Part shown: piece by piece, positions 37,497 through 47,751 of the stretch
How the letters are laid out: each line of letters opens with the position of its first letter
Numbering within the stretch: the first letter of the stretch is position 1
The notes under the pieces: generated by a model
What the model was told of the DNA's origin: nothing
Database searches by the model: none
What the model saw: the letters and a program-made list of their open reading frames with translations, nothing else
DNA from: Photobacterium chitinilyticum
GTDB taxonomy: Bacteria > Pseudomonadota > Gammaproteobacteria > Enterobacterales > Vibrionaceae
NCBI RefSeq assembly: GCF_004104355.1
Contig: NZ_RJLM01000014.1
Span: 59,158-123,157 of the forward strand
Reading direction: 5' to 3'
DNA length: 64,000 bases
Program-made: the position numbers and the translations under genes

Positions 37497-38462
37497 ATGA
37501 AAAATTGGCTCTCCCTCGGATTGGTCAGCCTGCTAATAGGGTGCGCTACCCAGCCAACCACAACGCAATCCGTCCCAGATCCGGCCCCGCTCTCTAAAAC
37601 GTTTTATGACTACTCGATTACATCGCCCCAAGGGACAACGCCCCTGAGCCTAAGCGAGCTAGCCTTGGCATTGCAGGATGCAGATATCGTGCTGGTCGGC
37701 GAATGGCATGGCCATCCCGGCACCCATTTGATGCAAGCACAACTGTTTGCCCAGCTCTATCGCCAGAACCCCAATATGGCCCTGTCTATGGAGCAGTTTA
37801 CCCGTGAGAAGCAGAATGTAGTTAACCAGTATCTCGCAGGGAAAATTGGCGAACAAACCCTGATTAAGGAAGGCCGTGCCTGGCCCAATTACAGCAGTGA
37901 CTACCGTCCGCTTGTCGAGTTTGCCAAACAAAAACAGCTCGACATTATTGCCGCCAATGCGCCCAGAATCATTGTCCGCTGCATCGGCAAACACGGAGCG
38001 GAATACCTCGACCGCCTGCCAGATATCGAGCGCAAGTGGGTAGCCGAATCACTATCTCTAGGCAGCGATGCCTATCGAGACAAGTTCATCTCATCGATGC
38101 ACCACGGCAATGAGGCAAAAAACCAGCGCCAGTTTGCTGCCCAAACCGCCTGGGACGATACAATGGCGGAGAGTATGGTGAATTATCTCGCCTTGCACCC
38201 AACCAAGCAGATCATCCACGTAGCAGGCCGATTTCATGTCGCAGAAGGATTAGGAACAGCCTCACGTATTGCGGCTCGTAACCCAGACTTGAATGTAATG
38301 ATGGTTACACCGGTAACCAGTGAGTCCGATCTTAGCGAGTCAGCACCGGATTTTCGTGTCGAGGTTATGGCCTTACCGAAAAGCTATATCGACAATGACA
38401 AAATGATGGCTGCAATGAGCAAAATTCATGGTAGGAACAATACGTTGAAGTGTCACCCGTAG
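37497..38462 (+). CDS. ChaN family lipoprotein (putative heme/iron-regulated)
   Basis: 321 residues. Lipoprotein signal with lipobox LIGC (Cys near residue 15). The mature part carries the ChaN (DUF399-type) motifs DIVLVGEWHGHPGTHLMQAQLF, ALSMEQFTREKQ, AANAPR and a late HVAGRFHVAEG. ChaN homologues bind heme at the membrane. This one lacks proof of a heme ligand but has conserved His in GEWHGHPG. Start is ATG 37497 with GGTGA 5 nt before it; GTG codons at 37485/37488 are possible. No iron genes adjoin it. Confidence 0.88.
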   Translation: MKNWLSLGLVSLLIGCATQPTTTQSVPDPAPLSKTFYDYSITSPQGTTPLSLSELALALQDADIVLVGEWHGHPGTHLMQAQLFAQLYRQNPNMALSMEQFTREKQNVVNQYLAGKIGEQTLIKEGRAWPNYSSDYRPLVEFAKQKQLDIIAANAPRIIVRCIGKHGAEYLDRLPDIERKWVAESLSLGSDAYRDKFISSMHHGNEAKNQRQFAAQTAWDDTMAESMVNYLALHPTKQIIHVAGRFHVAEGLGTASRIAARNPDLNVMMVTPVTSESDLSESAPDFRVEVMALPKSYIDNDKMMAAMSKIHGRNNTLKCHP

Positions 38463-38879
38463 GCCACTTGGACAGAACCCCACCGGCGGCCAAGCTTGTG
38501 GGGTTCTGAGGGAGAGATACAGCGAATATCTCTTAAGGAACATAATATGAATCAATAGCTGTCTGCCTGCTGAACACATCTTCTATGAGCCCTTTGCCCA
38601 GATAAGGTTATGAGTGAATTACCATCAAATGCCAATTAAGAATATAAAGCTATCAACTCGTTAACCGCTCGAAAATTAACCCGAACAAATCCTCACAAGC
38701 AGATAATACGACCACAATACAAGCCCAAGTCAGCATAGATAGCCTGCCAGTTGTTTCGCTACTGTTAAAATATAGATGTTCTTTCTTTCCTCATTGCGAT
38801 AAAACATTATTCCAGAGGAAAACAGCACCCACCTTGCTGCCCTCTCACTGAACATTATTTCTGGCAAGGAGCTTGTGAT
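38463..38879. other. Intergenic region upstream of the TrpX-like gene
   Basis: 417 bp. It contains an 11-bp perfect inverted repeat (cagaaccccac/gtggggttctg, 38473-38483 and 38498-38508, no T tail) and a well-placed Shine-Dalgarno followed by a 3-codon frame (38547-38558). It also has a GC-containing stem around 38814-38847 just before the TrpX-like start. No longer gene is visible. Confidence 0.55.
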
Positions 38880-39863
38880 ATGGAATTCAAGAAAATCAAA
38901 AACAATAAACTGCTTACCGCAGCCTGTATAGCAGCCTCTCTGGCTCTATCTTCCCCTTCTGTATTGGCCGATGTCGCAAAAGTTGCGGTCTCACAAATTG
39001 TTGAGCACCCTGCGCTCGATGCAGCCCGTCAGGGTCTGCTAGATGGCCTGAAAGAAAAAGGCTATATCGAAGGTGAAAACCTAGAATTCACTTACCAGAC
39101 GGCACAGGGCAATCCCGCAATTGCCGTTCAGATTGCCAAACAGTTTGTGGGCGAGCGTCCGGATGTACTCGTCGGCATCGCAACACCTACTGCTCAGGCG
39201 CTTGCTGCTTCTACACGTTCAATTCCAGTCGTATTTACCGCGGTAACTGATCCGGTCGGTGCAAAACTGGTAAAGAATATGGATAAGCCGGCACGTAACG
39301 TCACTGGCCTTTCCGACCTGTCTCCTGTTGCCCAGCATGTCGAATTGATGCAAGAGCTTCTACCGAATATGAAAAATATCGGTGTTGTCTTTAATCCAGG
39401 CGAAGCAAATGCGGTGGCACTGGTTGAGCTGCTGCGAGAAGCGGCAAACGCCAAAGGGCTGAACGTTATCGAAGGAACAGCTCTGAAAAGTGCTGACGTA
39501 CAGGCTGCGGCACAGATTGTGGCCTCTAAAGCCGATGTGATCTATGCCCCTACTGACAACACGGTAGCCAGTGCAATTGACGGCCTGGTCAACGCTGCCA
39601 ATCAGGCAAACAAACCAATTGTCGGTGCTTCAACAACGTATATCGAAAATGGCGCACTGGCGGCATTGGGCTTTGATTACTACCAGGTCGGAGTTCAGAC
39701 GGCTGACTATGTCGATGCTCTGCTAAAAGGTAAAAAGGTAGCCGATCTTCCGGTAAAAGTGGCAAAAGGTTCCGATCTGGCCCTGAACCAGAAAGCGGCC
39801 AACAAACTGGGGATCACCTTCCCATCGTCAGTGCTTGATCGCGCAACATCAGTCGTTAAATAA
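38880..39863 (+). CDS. ABC transporter substrate-binding protein (TrpX-like, COG2984 type)
   Basis: 327 residues with a signal peptide ending around residue 31 (SPSVLA). The mature protein is a type 1 periplasmic-binding fold: VAVSQIVEHPALDAARQGLLDGL, the GIATPTAQALAAST hinge region, VFTAVTDPVGAKLV, NIGVVFNPGEANAV, YAPTDNTVAS. It matches the family whose streptococcal member TrpX takes up tryptophan; other members are suggested to bind aromatic amino acids. First gene of a three-gene transporter operon. The ligand is inferred only. Confidence 0.88.
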   Translation: MEFKKIKNNKLLTAACIAASLALSSPSVLADVAKVAVSQIVEHPALDAARQGLLDGLKEKGYIEGENLEFTYQTAQGNPAIAVQIAKQFVGERPDVLVGIATPTAQALAASTRSIPVVFTAVTDPVGAKLVKNMDKPARNVTGLSDLSPVAQHVELMQELLPNMKNIGVVFNPGEANAVALVELLREAANAKGLNVIEGTALKSADVQAAAQIVASKADVIYAPTDNTVASAIDGLVNAANQANKPIVGASTTYIENGALAALGFDYYQVGVQTADYVDALLKGKKVADLPVKVAKGSDLALNQKAANKLGITFPSSVLDRATSVVK

Positions 39864-39988
39864 GGCATTGGTTTAAGATTCGAGTTAAGAATGATGAGTC
39901 TTCTCGACTCGTGTATCTAGGGCTTTCTAGGAGCTCGTCTCTTAAATCGTGTGTCTGATTTATTATCAAAGACAAGGAGTGTTATTGG

Positions 39989-40915
39989 ATGTCTTTCTTT
40001 GCCTTTCTGGGAACACTGGAAATTGGTCTGGTTTATGGACTGGTTGCACTTGGGGTATACCTTACTTTTCGGGTACTGGATTTCCCGGACCTCACCGTCG
40101 ATGGTAGTTTTCCGATGGGGGCAGCCGTTGCCGCCACGGCCATTGTTGCAGGTATTAACCCTTGGATAGCTACCCTGCTGGCGATCTTTGCCGGTAGCCT
40201 CTGTGGCCTAGTGACCGCATTTTTGGCGATCCGCTGCGGCATTCTCCACCTGCTCGCCAGCATCCTGACAATGATCGCCGCCTTCTCTATCAATATTCGT
40301 ATTATGGGGCGACCAAATCTAGCCTTGCTGGGTGAAGATACCATCCTGACGCCGTTTGAATTGCTGGCAATGGATATCGGCATTGATTCGGGGATCGTCC
40401 GTCTAGGCATCGTACTGCTGCTTGTTATTTTCAGTGGCTGGTTCATTACTCGCCTGCTCGCCAGTGACTTCGGACTCGGGCTACGGGCAACCGGCGTAAA
40501 TAGCAGGATGGTAAGCGCCCAGGGCGGAAATACCGCGCTATATACTTATTTCGGGCTGGCACTCTCAAACGGACTGGTCGGTTTTTCCGGTGCACTGTTT
40601 GCCCAAACCAATAGTTTTGCCGATGTCACCTCGGGGGTTGGTACCATTGTGGTTGGTCTGGCAGCCGTGATCCTGGGCCAGACCCTGATCCCGGGACGAA
40701 AAATCTGGGTCGCTGTAGTTGCTGTTATCCTCGGTTCGGTGCTGTACCGCCTGGCTGTTGCCTTTGCGCTAAGCAGCGGTATGTTCGGCATGCAGGCCTC
40801 GGATCTTAACTTGATCACCGCGCTATTGGTTGCCGCCGCACTGATTGCCCCTAAGATGAAAACCACCATTCAGCGCAAGAAAAAACAAGCTATCGCAGCA
40901 AAGAAGCTAGCCTGA
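39989..40915 (+). CDS. ABC transporter permease (TrpY-like, COG4120 type)
   Basis: 308-residue inner-membrane permease of the branched-chain/sugar (BPD_transp_2) type with about eight helices: VYGLVALGVYLTFRVLDFPDLTVDGSFPMGAA at the start, a GLGLRATGVN segment for contact with the ATPase, and AAVILGQTLIPGRKIW. The C-terminal tail is lysine-rich. It sits between the binding-protein gene (125-bp gap with degenerate CGAG/CTAG-rich sequence) and the ATPase gene (24 bp). Confidence 0.88.
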   Translation: MSFFAFLGTLEIGLVYGLVALGVYLTFRVLDFPDLTVDGSFPMGAAVAATAIVAGINPWIATLLAIFAGSLCGLVTAFLAIRCGILHLLASILTMIAAFSINIRIMGRPNLALLGEDTILTPFELLAMDIGIDSGIVRLGIVLLLVIFSGWFITRLLASDFGLGLRATGVNSRMVSAQGGNTALYTYFGLALSNGLVGFSGALFAQTNSFADVTSGVGTIVVGLAAVILGQTLIPGRKIWVAVVAVILGSVLYRLAVAFALSSGMFGMQASDLNLITALLVAAALIAPKMKTTIQRKKKQAIAAKKLA

Positions 40916-40939
40916 GCCGTTCAGAGGGTAAGATAAAAG

Positions 40940-41734
40940 ATGATTGAATTAAATGACATCCGCGTTACCTTCAATGAAGGCACAATTTTGGAAAACCAGG
41001 CCCTTCGCGGCGTTTCGCTTGCGGTACCGGAAAAACAGTTTGTCACGGTGATCGGATCCAACGGCGCGGGCAAGTCTACCTTGCTGGGTGCCGTCAGCGG
41101 TGAAACACCGATGGTGGACGGTCAGGTGCTGATTGATGATATCGATGTAACCCATAAATCGGTACATGAACGCGCGCAATATGCAGCCCGAGTATTTCAG
41201 GATCCGCTTGCCGGTACCTGTGCCTCGCTGACTATCGAAGAGAACATGGCACTCGCTTACAAACGCGGTAGCAGGCGAAGCTGGAAAATGGCTCTGTCGT
41301 CGCAACGACGCAAACTATTTCAGGAACGTATCAGTATTCTTGGCCTCGGCCTGGAAGACCGTCTCAGTGATAACATCGGCCTGCTCTCCGGGGGCCAGCG
41401 CCAGGCGGTCAGCCTGGTCATGGCCTCGCTGGCCGACAGTAAGCTATTGTTGCTCGACGAACACACAGCTGCCCTTGACCCACGCATGGCCGCCTTTGTA
41501 TTGGCTCTGACCAAAAAGGTCGTCGAAGAGTTTGATCTCACCGTCATGATGGTCACCCACTCGATGAAAGATGCCCTTGCCCACGGTGACCGTACCGTAA
41601 TGCTGCACCAAGGCGAAATTGTCCTTGATGTCCAGGGGCAGGAAAGAAAGCAAATGGATGTCAAACAACTGCTCGAGATGTTCAGCAAGGTGCGCGGTGA
41701 AGAACTGGCGGATGATAGCCTGTTATTAAGCTAG
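40940..41734 (+). CDS. ABC transporter ATP-binding protein (TrpZ-like, COG1101 type)
   Basis: 264 residues. Walker A GSNGAGKST, Q-loop RVFQDPLAGTC, signature LSGGQRQA, Walker B LLLLDEHTAALDP (an H replaces the usual P after DE, as in this subfamily), and switch H in VTHSM. Last gene of the transporter operon, ending at a strong terminator. It powers import through the TrpY-like permease. Confidence 0.9.
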   Translation: MIELNDIRVTFNEGTILENQALRGVSLAVPEKQFVTVIGSNGAGKSTLLGAVSGETPMVDGQVLIDDIDVTHKSVHERAQYAARVFQDPLAGTCASLTIEENMALAYKRGSRRSWKMALSSQRRKLFQERISILGLGLEDRLSDNIGLLSGGQRQAVSLVMASLADSKLLLLDEHTAALDPRMAAFVLALTKKVVEEFDLTVMMVTHSMKDALAHGDRTVMLHQGEIVLDVQGQERKQMDVKQLLEMFSKVRGEELADDSLLLS

Positions 41735-41760
41735 TAAATTTCTGGGAACGAGTTACGAGA

Positions 41761-41796
41761 AAAAGCGCCGCAGGTTATATCTGCAGCGCTTTTTTA
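41761..41796 (+). terminator. Rho-independent terminator of the TrpXYZ-like operon
   Basis: Stem aaaagcgc-c-gcag/ctgc-a-gcgctttt with one mismatch, T run to 41795. The A run before it also serves the convergent yfbV. Confidence 0.9.
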
Positions 41797-41844
41797 CATA
41801 AGTCCCTCTCCCCCCTTTCAAGAGTTAGGCTGGGAGGGGGTTAG

Positions 41845-42297
41845 CTAAAACCATCGCTCCAGTGATGTCTTGTCCAGTTGCTTGAATGCCCGGTTCAGCA
41901 CCTGCGCCAGTTCAAGGTAACGCGGCCGAGGTTTGATCGGTTGCAATGCATAGCCTTCGCTGGTGATCTTGTCATGGATTTCGCGATACCAACTCGCCAG
42001 GGAAGGCGGCAGATCCGTACGACTGCGTTTTCCCAACCACCATAGTCCCTGCAACGGCATGCTCAGTGAAAAGAAGGCAACAGCAATTGCCTGAGGCAAG
42101 GCATCATAATTATTAAACGCCATCTGGCTCAGTACACTCATCACTGCTACAGCGGGCATAACTCGGGTCGCAAATTTCGTCGCCTTAATGTAACGAGGCT
42201 CCGGGAACATCATTGCCAGCTCTTTTCTCATCGGCCAGGTAGCCATGTACTGCTGACCATTTTGAAAAGACTGCCAGATCGATTTTTTTTGACTCAT
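41845..42297 (-). CDS. yfbV: UPF0208 membrane protein YfbV
   Basis: 150 residues, the standard family length. Conserved N-terminus ([33 protein letters not shown]), two membrane helices (about 45-62 and 68-88), and a C-terminal [14 protein letters not shown] block. Inner-membrane protein reported in E. coli to influence terminus macrodomain positioning. Divergent from ackA, as in enterobacteria. Confidence 0.95.
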   Translation of the reverse strand: MSQKKSIWQSFQNGQQYMATWPMRKELAMMFPEPRYIKATKFATRVMPAVAVMSVLSQMAFNNYDALPQAIAVAFFSLSMPLQGLWWLGKRSRTDLPPSLASWYREIHDKITSEGYALQPIKPRPRYLELAQVLNRAFKQLDKTSLERWF

Positions 42298-42635
42298 AAA
42301 ACACCAAACTTCAAAAAAAACAGTAAAAAATCAAATTCAGCAATAATAAACTTGATTCAAATTAAATTTTTCTAAAAATCTTTTTGTTATATTGCGTAAC
42401 AATCGCTATCCTAGACGCGCCTAAAGTAATTGTTGCCTGTAATCATCGTTCTGGCAACCTAAGGCAGCCTCCAGGGATGGCCCCAGGATTGTGGGTTTCT
42501 CAATTCTCTATTATATACGGACATAACACGAATTTGACCCAGGTTGGATCGGCATATTCAAAAGTCGTCTATCCTATGGGTAATTTTTCATCAGTTGAAT
42601 ATCAACTTTCAGACAGATTATAGGTAGTCACTCTC
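42298..42635. promoter_or_regulatory. Divergent yfbV/ackA promoter region
   Basis: 338 bp, with poly-T/A stretches near yfbV and an imperfect dyad ttgttatattgcgtaacaa at 42383-42401. A 79-codon open frame on + (42384-42623) lacks protein-like character, so I read this as a long ackA leader. An acetate kinase promoter and anaerobic control are expected, but no clean FNR box is visible. Confidence 0.5.
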
Positions 42636-43832
42636 ATGTCTAAGCTGGTTTTAGTTCTTAACTGCGGTAGTTCTTCTCTTAAGTTCGCTGTTGTTGACGC
42701 GGTATCAGGTGAAGAGCACCTGACAGGTCTTGCAGAATGTCTGCACCTTCCAGAAGCACGTATCAAGTGGAAACTTGACGGTAAGCACGAAGCACAACTA
42801 GGTAACGGCGCAGCTCACGAAGAAGCGCTAGCGTTCATGGTTGACACCATTCTTGCTTCTAAGCCAGAACTAGCTGAAAACCTTGCAGCAATCGGTCACC
42901 GTGTTGTTCACGGTGGTGAGCAGTTCACTAAATCTGCACTAATTGACGATGTTGTTCTTCAAGGTATCGAAGACGCTGCGACTTTCGCACCTCTTCACAA
43001 CCCAGCTCACATCATCGGTATCAAAGCAGCTCAGCAATCTTTTCCGGCTCTGAAAAACGTTGCCGTGTTCGATACTGCGTTCCACACAACAATTCCTGAA
43101 GAAGCGTACCTATACGCGCTTCCGTACAACCTATACAAAGATCACGGTATCCGTCGTTACGGCGCACACGGTACTTCTCACCTGTTCATCACTCGTGAAA
43201 CAGCTGAGCGTCTAGGCAAATCTGAAGATGAACTAAACATCATCAACTGCCACCTGGGTAACGGTGCTTCTGTTTGTGCAATCAAGAACGGTAAATCTGT
43301 AGACACATCTATGGGTCTGACTCCTCTTGAAGGCCTTGTAATGGGTACGCGTTGTGGTGATCTTGACCCTGCTGTTATGTTCCACCTACACGACAAGCTA
43401 GGCATGAGCGTTGATGAAATCAACACTATGTTCACTAAAGAGTCTGGCCTGCTAGGTCTGACAGGTGTAACTTCTGACTGCCGTTTCGTTGAAGAAAACT
43501 ACGGCGAGAAAGAAGAAGCAACACGTGCAATGGACGTGTTCTGCCACCGCCTTGCTAAGTATGTAGCTGGCTACACTGCAACGCTGGAAGGTCGTCTGGA
43601 TGCTATCGTATTCACTGGCGGTATCGGTGAAAACTCTGCACCAATCCGTGAGATGGTTCTTAACCGCCTTGCAATCCTAGGTGTTGAAGTTGACGGTGAA
43701 GCTAACCTTAAGGCTCGCTTCGGCAAAGAAGGTGTGATCACCTCTGAAAACAGCCGTGTTCCTGCAATGGTTGTTTCAACTAACGAAGAACTAGTAATCG
43801 CAGAAGATACAGCTCGTCTGGCTGAAATCTAA
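42636..43832 (+). CDS. ackA: Acetate kinase
   Basis: 398 residues. It interconverts acetyl phosphate plus ADP with acetate plus ATP. ASKHA fold: [14 protein letters not shown] (N-terminal phosphate motif), [11 protein letters not shown] with the active-site Arg, [42 protein letters not shown], and [10 protein letters not shown]. Codon usage is of the highly expressed type, like pflB. Translated just upstream of pta (180-bp gap). Together these give substrate-level ATP from the acetyl-CoA made by PflB. Confidence 0.99.
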   Translation: MSKLVLVLNCGSSSLKFAVVDAVSGEEHLTGLAECLHLPEARIKWKLDGKHEAQLGNGAAHEEALAFMVDTILASKPELAENLAAIGHRVVHGGEQFTKSALIDDVVLQGIEDAATFAPLHNPAHIIGIKAAQQSFPALKNVAVFDTAFHTTIPEEAYLYALPYNLYKDHGIRRYGAHGTSHLFITRETAERLGKSEDELNIINCHLGNGASVCAIKNGKSVDTSMGLTPLEGLVMGTRCGDLDPAVMFHLHDKLGMSVDEINTMFTKESGLLGLTGVTSDCRFVEENYGEKEEATRAMDVFCHRLAKYVAGYTATLEGRLDAIVFTGGIGENSAPIREMVLNRLAILGVEVDGEANLKARFGKEGVITSENSRVPAMVVSTNEELVIAEDTARLAEI

Positions 43833-44012
43833 TCTACGATACTCTGCTGCGCCCTTGAGCTCAGCAAATAATGGCTGGCTTTGGCCGGCCATTTTTTCAT
43901 GGCTTTATCGAATATCACGGTAGCTATGACCTTTTTTTTGTGGTGCTGCTCAATAACGATTAACAAATCATTATTGAACAGCACGTATTGTTCAATAGTT
44001 GAGGAATCCATA

Positions 44013-46166
44013 GTGTCCCGTACTATTATGCTTATTCCGGTTGGTGCCGGAGTTGGTCTTACGAGCGTTAGCCTTGGTGTGCTACGCGCAATGGAACGCA
44101 AAGGTGTTCGCGTTTCTTTCTTCAAGCCGATCGCTCAGCCACGTCACGGCGGCGATCAGCCAGATCTGACAACCAACATCATCACTGCTAACAGTGACAT
44201 GAAAGTTGCAGCACCTTTCTCAATGGCTCGTGCAGAAGAACTTATCCGTAATGATAAGAGCGATGTACTGCTAGAAGATATCGTTGCACGTTTCAAAGAA
44301 GCAACAGCTAACGCAGAAGTGGCGCTAATCGAAGGTCTAGTACCAACTCGCAAGCACCCGTTTGCAAACCAGATCAACTATGAGATCGCAAAAACACTGG
44401 ATGCGGAAATCGTATTCGTTGTTGCACCAGGTACAGACAACCCGGCTCTGCTTAAAGAACGTATCGAAGTAGCATGCTCTAACTTCGGCGGTATCAAAAA
44501 CAAGCAAATCTCTGGCGTTATCGTTAACAAACTGAACGCACCAGTTGATGCTGAAGGCCGTACTCGTCCGGATCTATCTGAAATCTTCGATGATGCTGAA
44601 GCGACTGTTCCTTCTCACGTGGAAGTAATGCAGGTATTCAACTCAAGCCCAATCCGTGTACTAGGCTGTGCACCTTGGAGCTCTGAGCTAATCGCAACTC
44701 GTTCAACGGATATCGCAAAACACCTGAACGCAGAAATCATCAACGAAGGTGATATTGATACTCGTCGTATCAAGAGCATTACGTTCTGCGCGCGTTCTAT
44801 CCCGCACATGGTTGAACACTTCCGTCCAGGCTCTCTGCTAGTAACATCAGCAGACCGTCCAGACGTTATTGTTGCAGCATGTCTTGCTGCAATGAACGGT
44901 GTTGAAATCGGTGCCCTACTGCTAACAGGTGGCTACGAGCTACCTAAACCAGTAATGGATCTTTGCCAGCGTGCATTCGAAACAGGCCTGCCTGTTATGA
45001 CTGCACAGGGCAACACATGGCAGACTTCTCTGAACCTACAGAGCTTCAGCCTGGAAGTTCCTGCTGATGATAAAGAGCGTGTTGAGCTGGTTAACGAATA
45101 CATGGCTAGCCACGTTGACGGCCAGTGGATTGAGTCTCTAACTGAAGGTTCAACCAAAGAGCGTCGCCTAAGCCCACCAGCATTCCGTTACGAGCTAACT
45201 GAACTTGCACGTAAGGCAGCTAAGCGCGTAGTTCTTCCTGAAGGTGACGAGCCTCGTACAGTTAAAGCTGCGGCTATCTGTGCAGAGCGCGGCATCGCTG
45301 AATGTGTGCTTCTTGGTAACCCAGAAGAAATCAAGCGTGTTGCTGAGCAGCAAGGCGTTGTTCTTGGTTCTGGCGTAACTATCATCGATTCTGCAGCTGT
45401 ACGTGAAAACTACGTTGCTCGTCTCGTTGAGCTACGTGGCGCGAAGGGCATGACTGATGTTGTTGCTCGTGAAAAACTTCAAGATTCTGTTTTCCTTGGC
45501 ACAATGATGCTAGAAAACGATGAAGTTGACGGCCTGGTTTCTGGTGCTGTTCACACAACGGCGAACACTATCGTTCCTCCGTTCCAAATCATCAAAACAG
45601 CACCTGATGCATCTATCGTATCTTCAGTATTCTTCATGCTATTGCCTGATCAAGTACTGGTATACGGTGACTGTGCAATCAACCCAGATCCAAACGCTGA
45701 GCAGCTAGCGGAAATCGCTATCCAGTCAGCTGATTCTGCTAAAGCATTCGGTATCGAACCGCGTGTTGCTATGATCTCTTACTCTACCGGAACATCTGGT
45801 AAGGGTGCAGACGTAGACAAAGTACGTGAAGCAACTCGCATTGCTCAAGAGAAGCGTCCTGATCTCGTGATCGACGGCCCTCTTCAGTACGATGCTGCAA
45901 TCATGGAAAATGTTGCTGCTTCTAAAGCACCTGACTCGCCTGTAGCGGGTAAGGCAACTGTATTCGTATTCCCAGATCTAAACACGGGTAACACGACGTA
46001 CAAAGCGGTACAGCGTTCAGCAGATCTTGTATCTATCGGTCCAATGCTTCAGGGCATGCGTAAGCCGGTTAACGACCTTTCTCGTGGCGCACTGGTAGAC
46101 GATATCGTATACACAGTTGCACTAACTGCGATTCAGGCGAAACAAGCTGAAGAAGCTAAAGCTTAA
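44013..46166 (+). CDS. pta: Phosphate acetyltransferase
   Basis: 717 residues, the long enterobacterial/Vibrio form. The N-terminal P-loop-like domain ([31 protein letters not shown]) and DRTGG-like domain are followed by the catalytic PTA_PTB domain (about 390-715; [51 protein letters not shown]). It converts acetyl-CoA and phosphate to acetyl phosphate. Start is GTG 44013 with GAGGA at 44001-44005 and the family's SRTIMLIP beginning; the open frame back to 43881 is not coding. Operon with ackA. Confidence 0.98.
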   Translation: MSRTIMLIPVGAGVGLTSVSLGVLRAMERKGVRVSFFKPIAQPRHGGDQPDLTTNIITANSDMKVAAPFSMARAEELIRNDKSDVLLEDIVARFKEATANAEVALIEGLVPTRKHPFANQINYEIAKTLDAEIVFVVAPGTDNPALLKERIEVACSNFGGIKNKQISGVIVNKLNAPVDAEGRTRPDLSEIFDDAEATVPSHVEVMQVFNSSPIRVLGCAPWSSELIATRSTDIAKHLNAEIINEGDIDTRRIKSITFCARSIPHMVEHFRPGSLLVTSADRPDVIVAACLAAMNGVEIGALLLTGGYELPKPVMDLCQRAFETGLPVMTAQGNTWQTSLNLQSFSLEVPADDKERVELVNEYMASHVDGQWIESLTEGSTKERRLSPPAFRYELTELARKAAKRVVLPEGDEPRTVKAAAICAERGIAECVLLGNPEEIKRVAEQQGVVLGSGVTIIDSAAVRENYVARLVELRGAKGMTDVVAREKLQDSVFLGTMMLENDEVDGLVSGAVHTTANTIVPPFQIIKTAPDASIVSSVFFMLLPDQVLVYGDCAINPDPNAEQLAEIAIQSADSAKAFGIEPRVAMISYSTGTSGKGADVDKVREATRIAQEKRPDLVIDGPLQYDAAIMENVAASKAPDSPVAGKATVFVFPDLNTGNTTYKAVQRSADLVSIGPMLQGMRKPVNDLSRGALVDDIVYTVALTAIQAKQAEEAKA

Positions 46167-46190
46167 TCTTTACTTAGCTTAAAACATCTA

Positions 46191-46220
46191 ACGCCTCCGC
46201 ACTGCGGGGGCGTTTTTTTA
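46191..46220 (+). terminator. Rho-independent terminator of ackA-pta
   Basis: 10-bp stem acgcctccgc/gcgggggcgt with ACT loop, seven T. Confidence 0.93.
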
Positions 46221-46351
46221 TGGATAAAATCCTCAGCTTTCGCTTATCCGAACTGAATTCTTCCCAAATCAAAATTTAAGTTTCCCCAGCAAATGGTCGC
46301 ATATTTAGATTATTGATTTTTTATTACTCTATACTTTTCGAGCATTTGTGT

Positions 46352-46651
46352 ATGAACAAGTTCCTATGTCTTATTGTTGCGGTTGTTTTAAGTGGTTGCA
46401 CGGGAGCAAATATAAGCTCACACATCCGTGAGTCCAACGGTGAACATAATATGATGACTCGGTGCACTCAATTTGAGTCCATAACCGACGGTAATATGAA
46501 CGAAGATTTAGAAACGTATGATGGTTGGAAAATGATTTATGTCTCTGAATATACAACCACAAATAAAGTAAATACATCTATTGTTATGTGTTTTGAAAAG
46601 GAGCAGATGTCCCAAAAACTACCTCCTCGTTTAACCAGTATTTATCGTTAA
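46352..46651 (+). CDS. Small hypothetical lipoprotein
   Basis: 99 residues starting at ATG 46352. Signal MNKFLCLIVAVVLSGC with lipobox LSGC (Cys16). The mature region has three further Cys and polar, Thr/Asn-rich sequence, with no known domain. An in-frame upstream codon at 46313 would precede the signal with unrelated residues. AT-rich compared with pta, so possibly acquired. Function unknown. Confidence 0.7.
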   Translation: MNKFLCLIVAVVLSGCTGANISSHIRESNGEHNMMTRCTQFESITDGNMNEDLETYDGWKMIYVSEYTTTNKVNTSIVMCFEKEQMSQKLPPRLTSIYR

Positions 46652-46677
46652 ACACAAACACTCCGTAGGCATACATT

Positions 46678-46785
46678 AATACCCAAATGACCTCAAGATG
46701 CTCGTTTCAGTGAGAATGACTAGTTGGGTAGATCGGGCCACGTAGGCAAGGCGCTGATCTGAAGTGATATATATCCAATATAGAT
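46678..46785. repeat. Possible dispersed intergenic repeat element
   Basis: About 108 bp of non-coding sequence with 7-bp inverted arms tacccaa/ttgggta (46680-46686, 46724-46730) and the strings gacctcaagatgctcg and aggcaaggcgctgatctgaag. These resemble intergenic repeats I remember from Vibrio and Photobacterium genomes. There is only one copy in this window, so the repeat status is unproven. Confidence 0.4.
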
Positions 46786-46786
46786 G

Positions 46787-46818
46787 ACAAAAAAAGGCCA
46801 TAGCAATTCGCTATGGCC
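46787..46818 (-). terminator. Rho-independent terminator of the focA gene (minus strand)
   Basis: Stem ggccatagc/gctatggcc (46796-46804, 46810-46818) with a T run on the minus strand (46789-46795). Confidence 0.9.
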
Positions 46819-46905
46819 AACATCAGACTCGAATATCTAACAAGAAATATAACTAACAAAATAAGTTAGCAAACGTAGAACGGTTAACTCTTACATACGA
46901 CTAAG

Positions 46906-47751
46906 TTACTTACCGCGCAGATAAATAATCCAGTATCCCATCCCGACGAATACACCACCGCCGATAATATTGCCGATAGTCACCGGGATCAGGTTATTGA
47001 TAATGAAGTTACTCATCGTCAAATCAGCAAAATCAGCCGGGTTCATCCCGCTCATCTGCCAGAATTCAGGTGACGCCAGGTTTTTGATACCAATCGCCAT
47101 CGGGACCTGAAACATATTGGCGATACAGTGCTCGAAACCAGCCGACACAAACATTGCGACAGGCAATATCATCACGATAATTTTATCCGTCAGGGTACGA
47201 CCACTGAAGGTCATCCATACTGCAACACACACCAAGACATTACACATGACTCCCAGTGCCACTGCCTGGAAGAAACCATGGTGAAGCTTGTGCTGGGCAA
47301 TTTGCATCGTATTGATCCCCAACGCACCATCGGCTGACAGGTACTGCTTGCTGACCAACATAATCCCCACCAACAGCAAGGCACCGATGAGGTTACCGAT
47401 ATACACCACGCCCCAGTTCATGCACAAACTTTTCCAGCTAATCTTACCGCTGGCTCGGGCAACCAGGGTTAGCACAGAGCTGGTAAATAACTCGCCACCG
47501 GTGATCACAACCAGAATCAAGCCCAGGCTGAATGCCAGGCCACCGACAAAACGGGCCATGCCCCATGCCATGTCACCCGTGCCGGTAGTCACCGTCGTAT
47601 AAAAGACAAAGGCAATTCCAATATGCATACCAGCTGTAATGGCCAGCAAAAGCGACTTCACTGGATCTTTTGTAGCCTTGCCAACACCAACCTCTGCAGC
47701 CTTCTCGGCCATCTGCGGCGGTAAAAGAGAATCAAAATGACCCTGACTCAT
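46906..47751 (-). CDS. focA: Formate channel, FNT family
   Basis: 281 residues, close to FocA (285). Six helices, slot-loop motif GGELFTS with T90, AGFEHCIANMF containing the gating His, and the GNIIGGGVFVGMGYW end. No CBS extension, in contrast to the fused channel at 26148. Start at ATG 47751 with AGGTG 8 nt before it; the frame extends 10 codons upstream without support. Bidirectional formate transport across the inner membrane fits its place 0.75 kb from pta on the opposite strand. Confidence 0.95.
   Translation of the reverse strand: MSQGHFDSLLPPQMAEKAAEVGVGKATKDPVKSLLLAITAGMHIGIAFVFYTTVTTGTGDMAWGMARFVGGLAFSLGLILVVITGGELFTSSVLTLVARASGKISWKSLCMNWGVVYIGNLIGALLLVGIMLVSKQYLSADGALGINTMQIAQHKLHHGFFQAVALGVMCNVLVCVAVWMTFSGRTLTDKIIVMILPVAMFVSAGFEHCIANMFQVPMAIGIKNLASPEFWQMSGMNPADFADLTMSNFIINNLIPVTIGNIIGGGVFVGMGYWIIYLRGK

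Noticed and set aside
38547-38558. Very short frame (MNQ then stop) after a good AAGGA
   Set aside because: Three codons are too few to call; it may be a remnant of a decayed gene but nothing downstream continues it.
42384-42623. 79-codon open frame between yfbV and ackA
   Set aside because: No ribosome-binding site, no domain and unusual composition; it lies in the ackA leader and is more likely non-coding.
43881-44012. Upstream extension of pta
   Set aside because: The first 44 codons do not look like Pta; a GTG with GAGGA upstream gives the family start.
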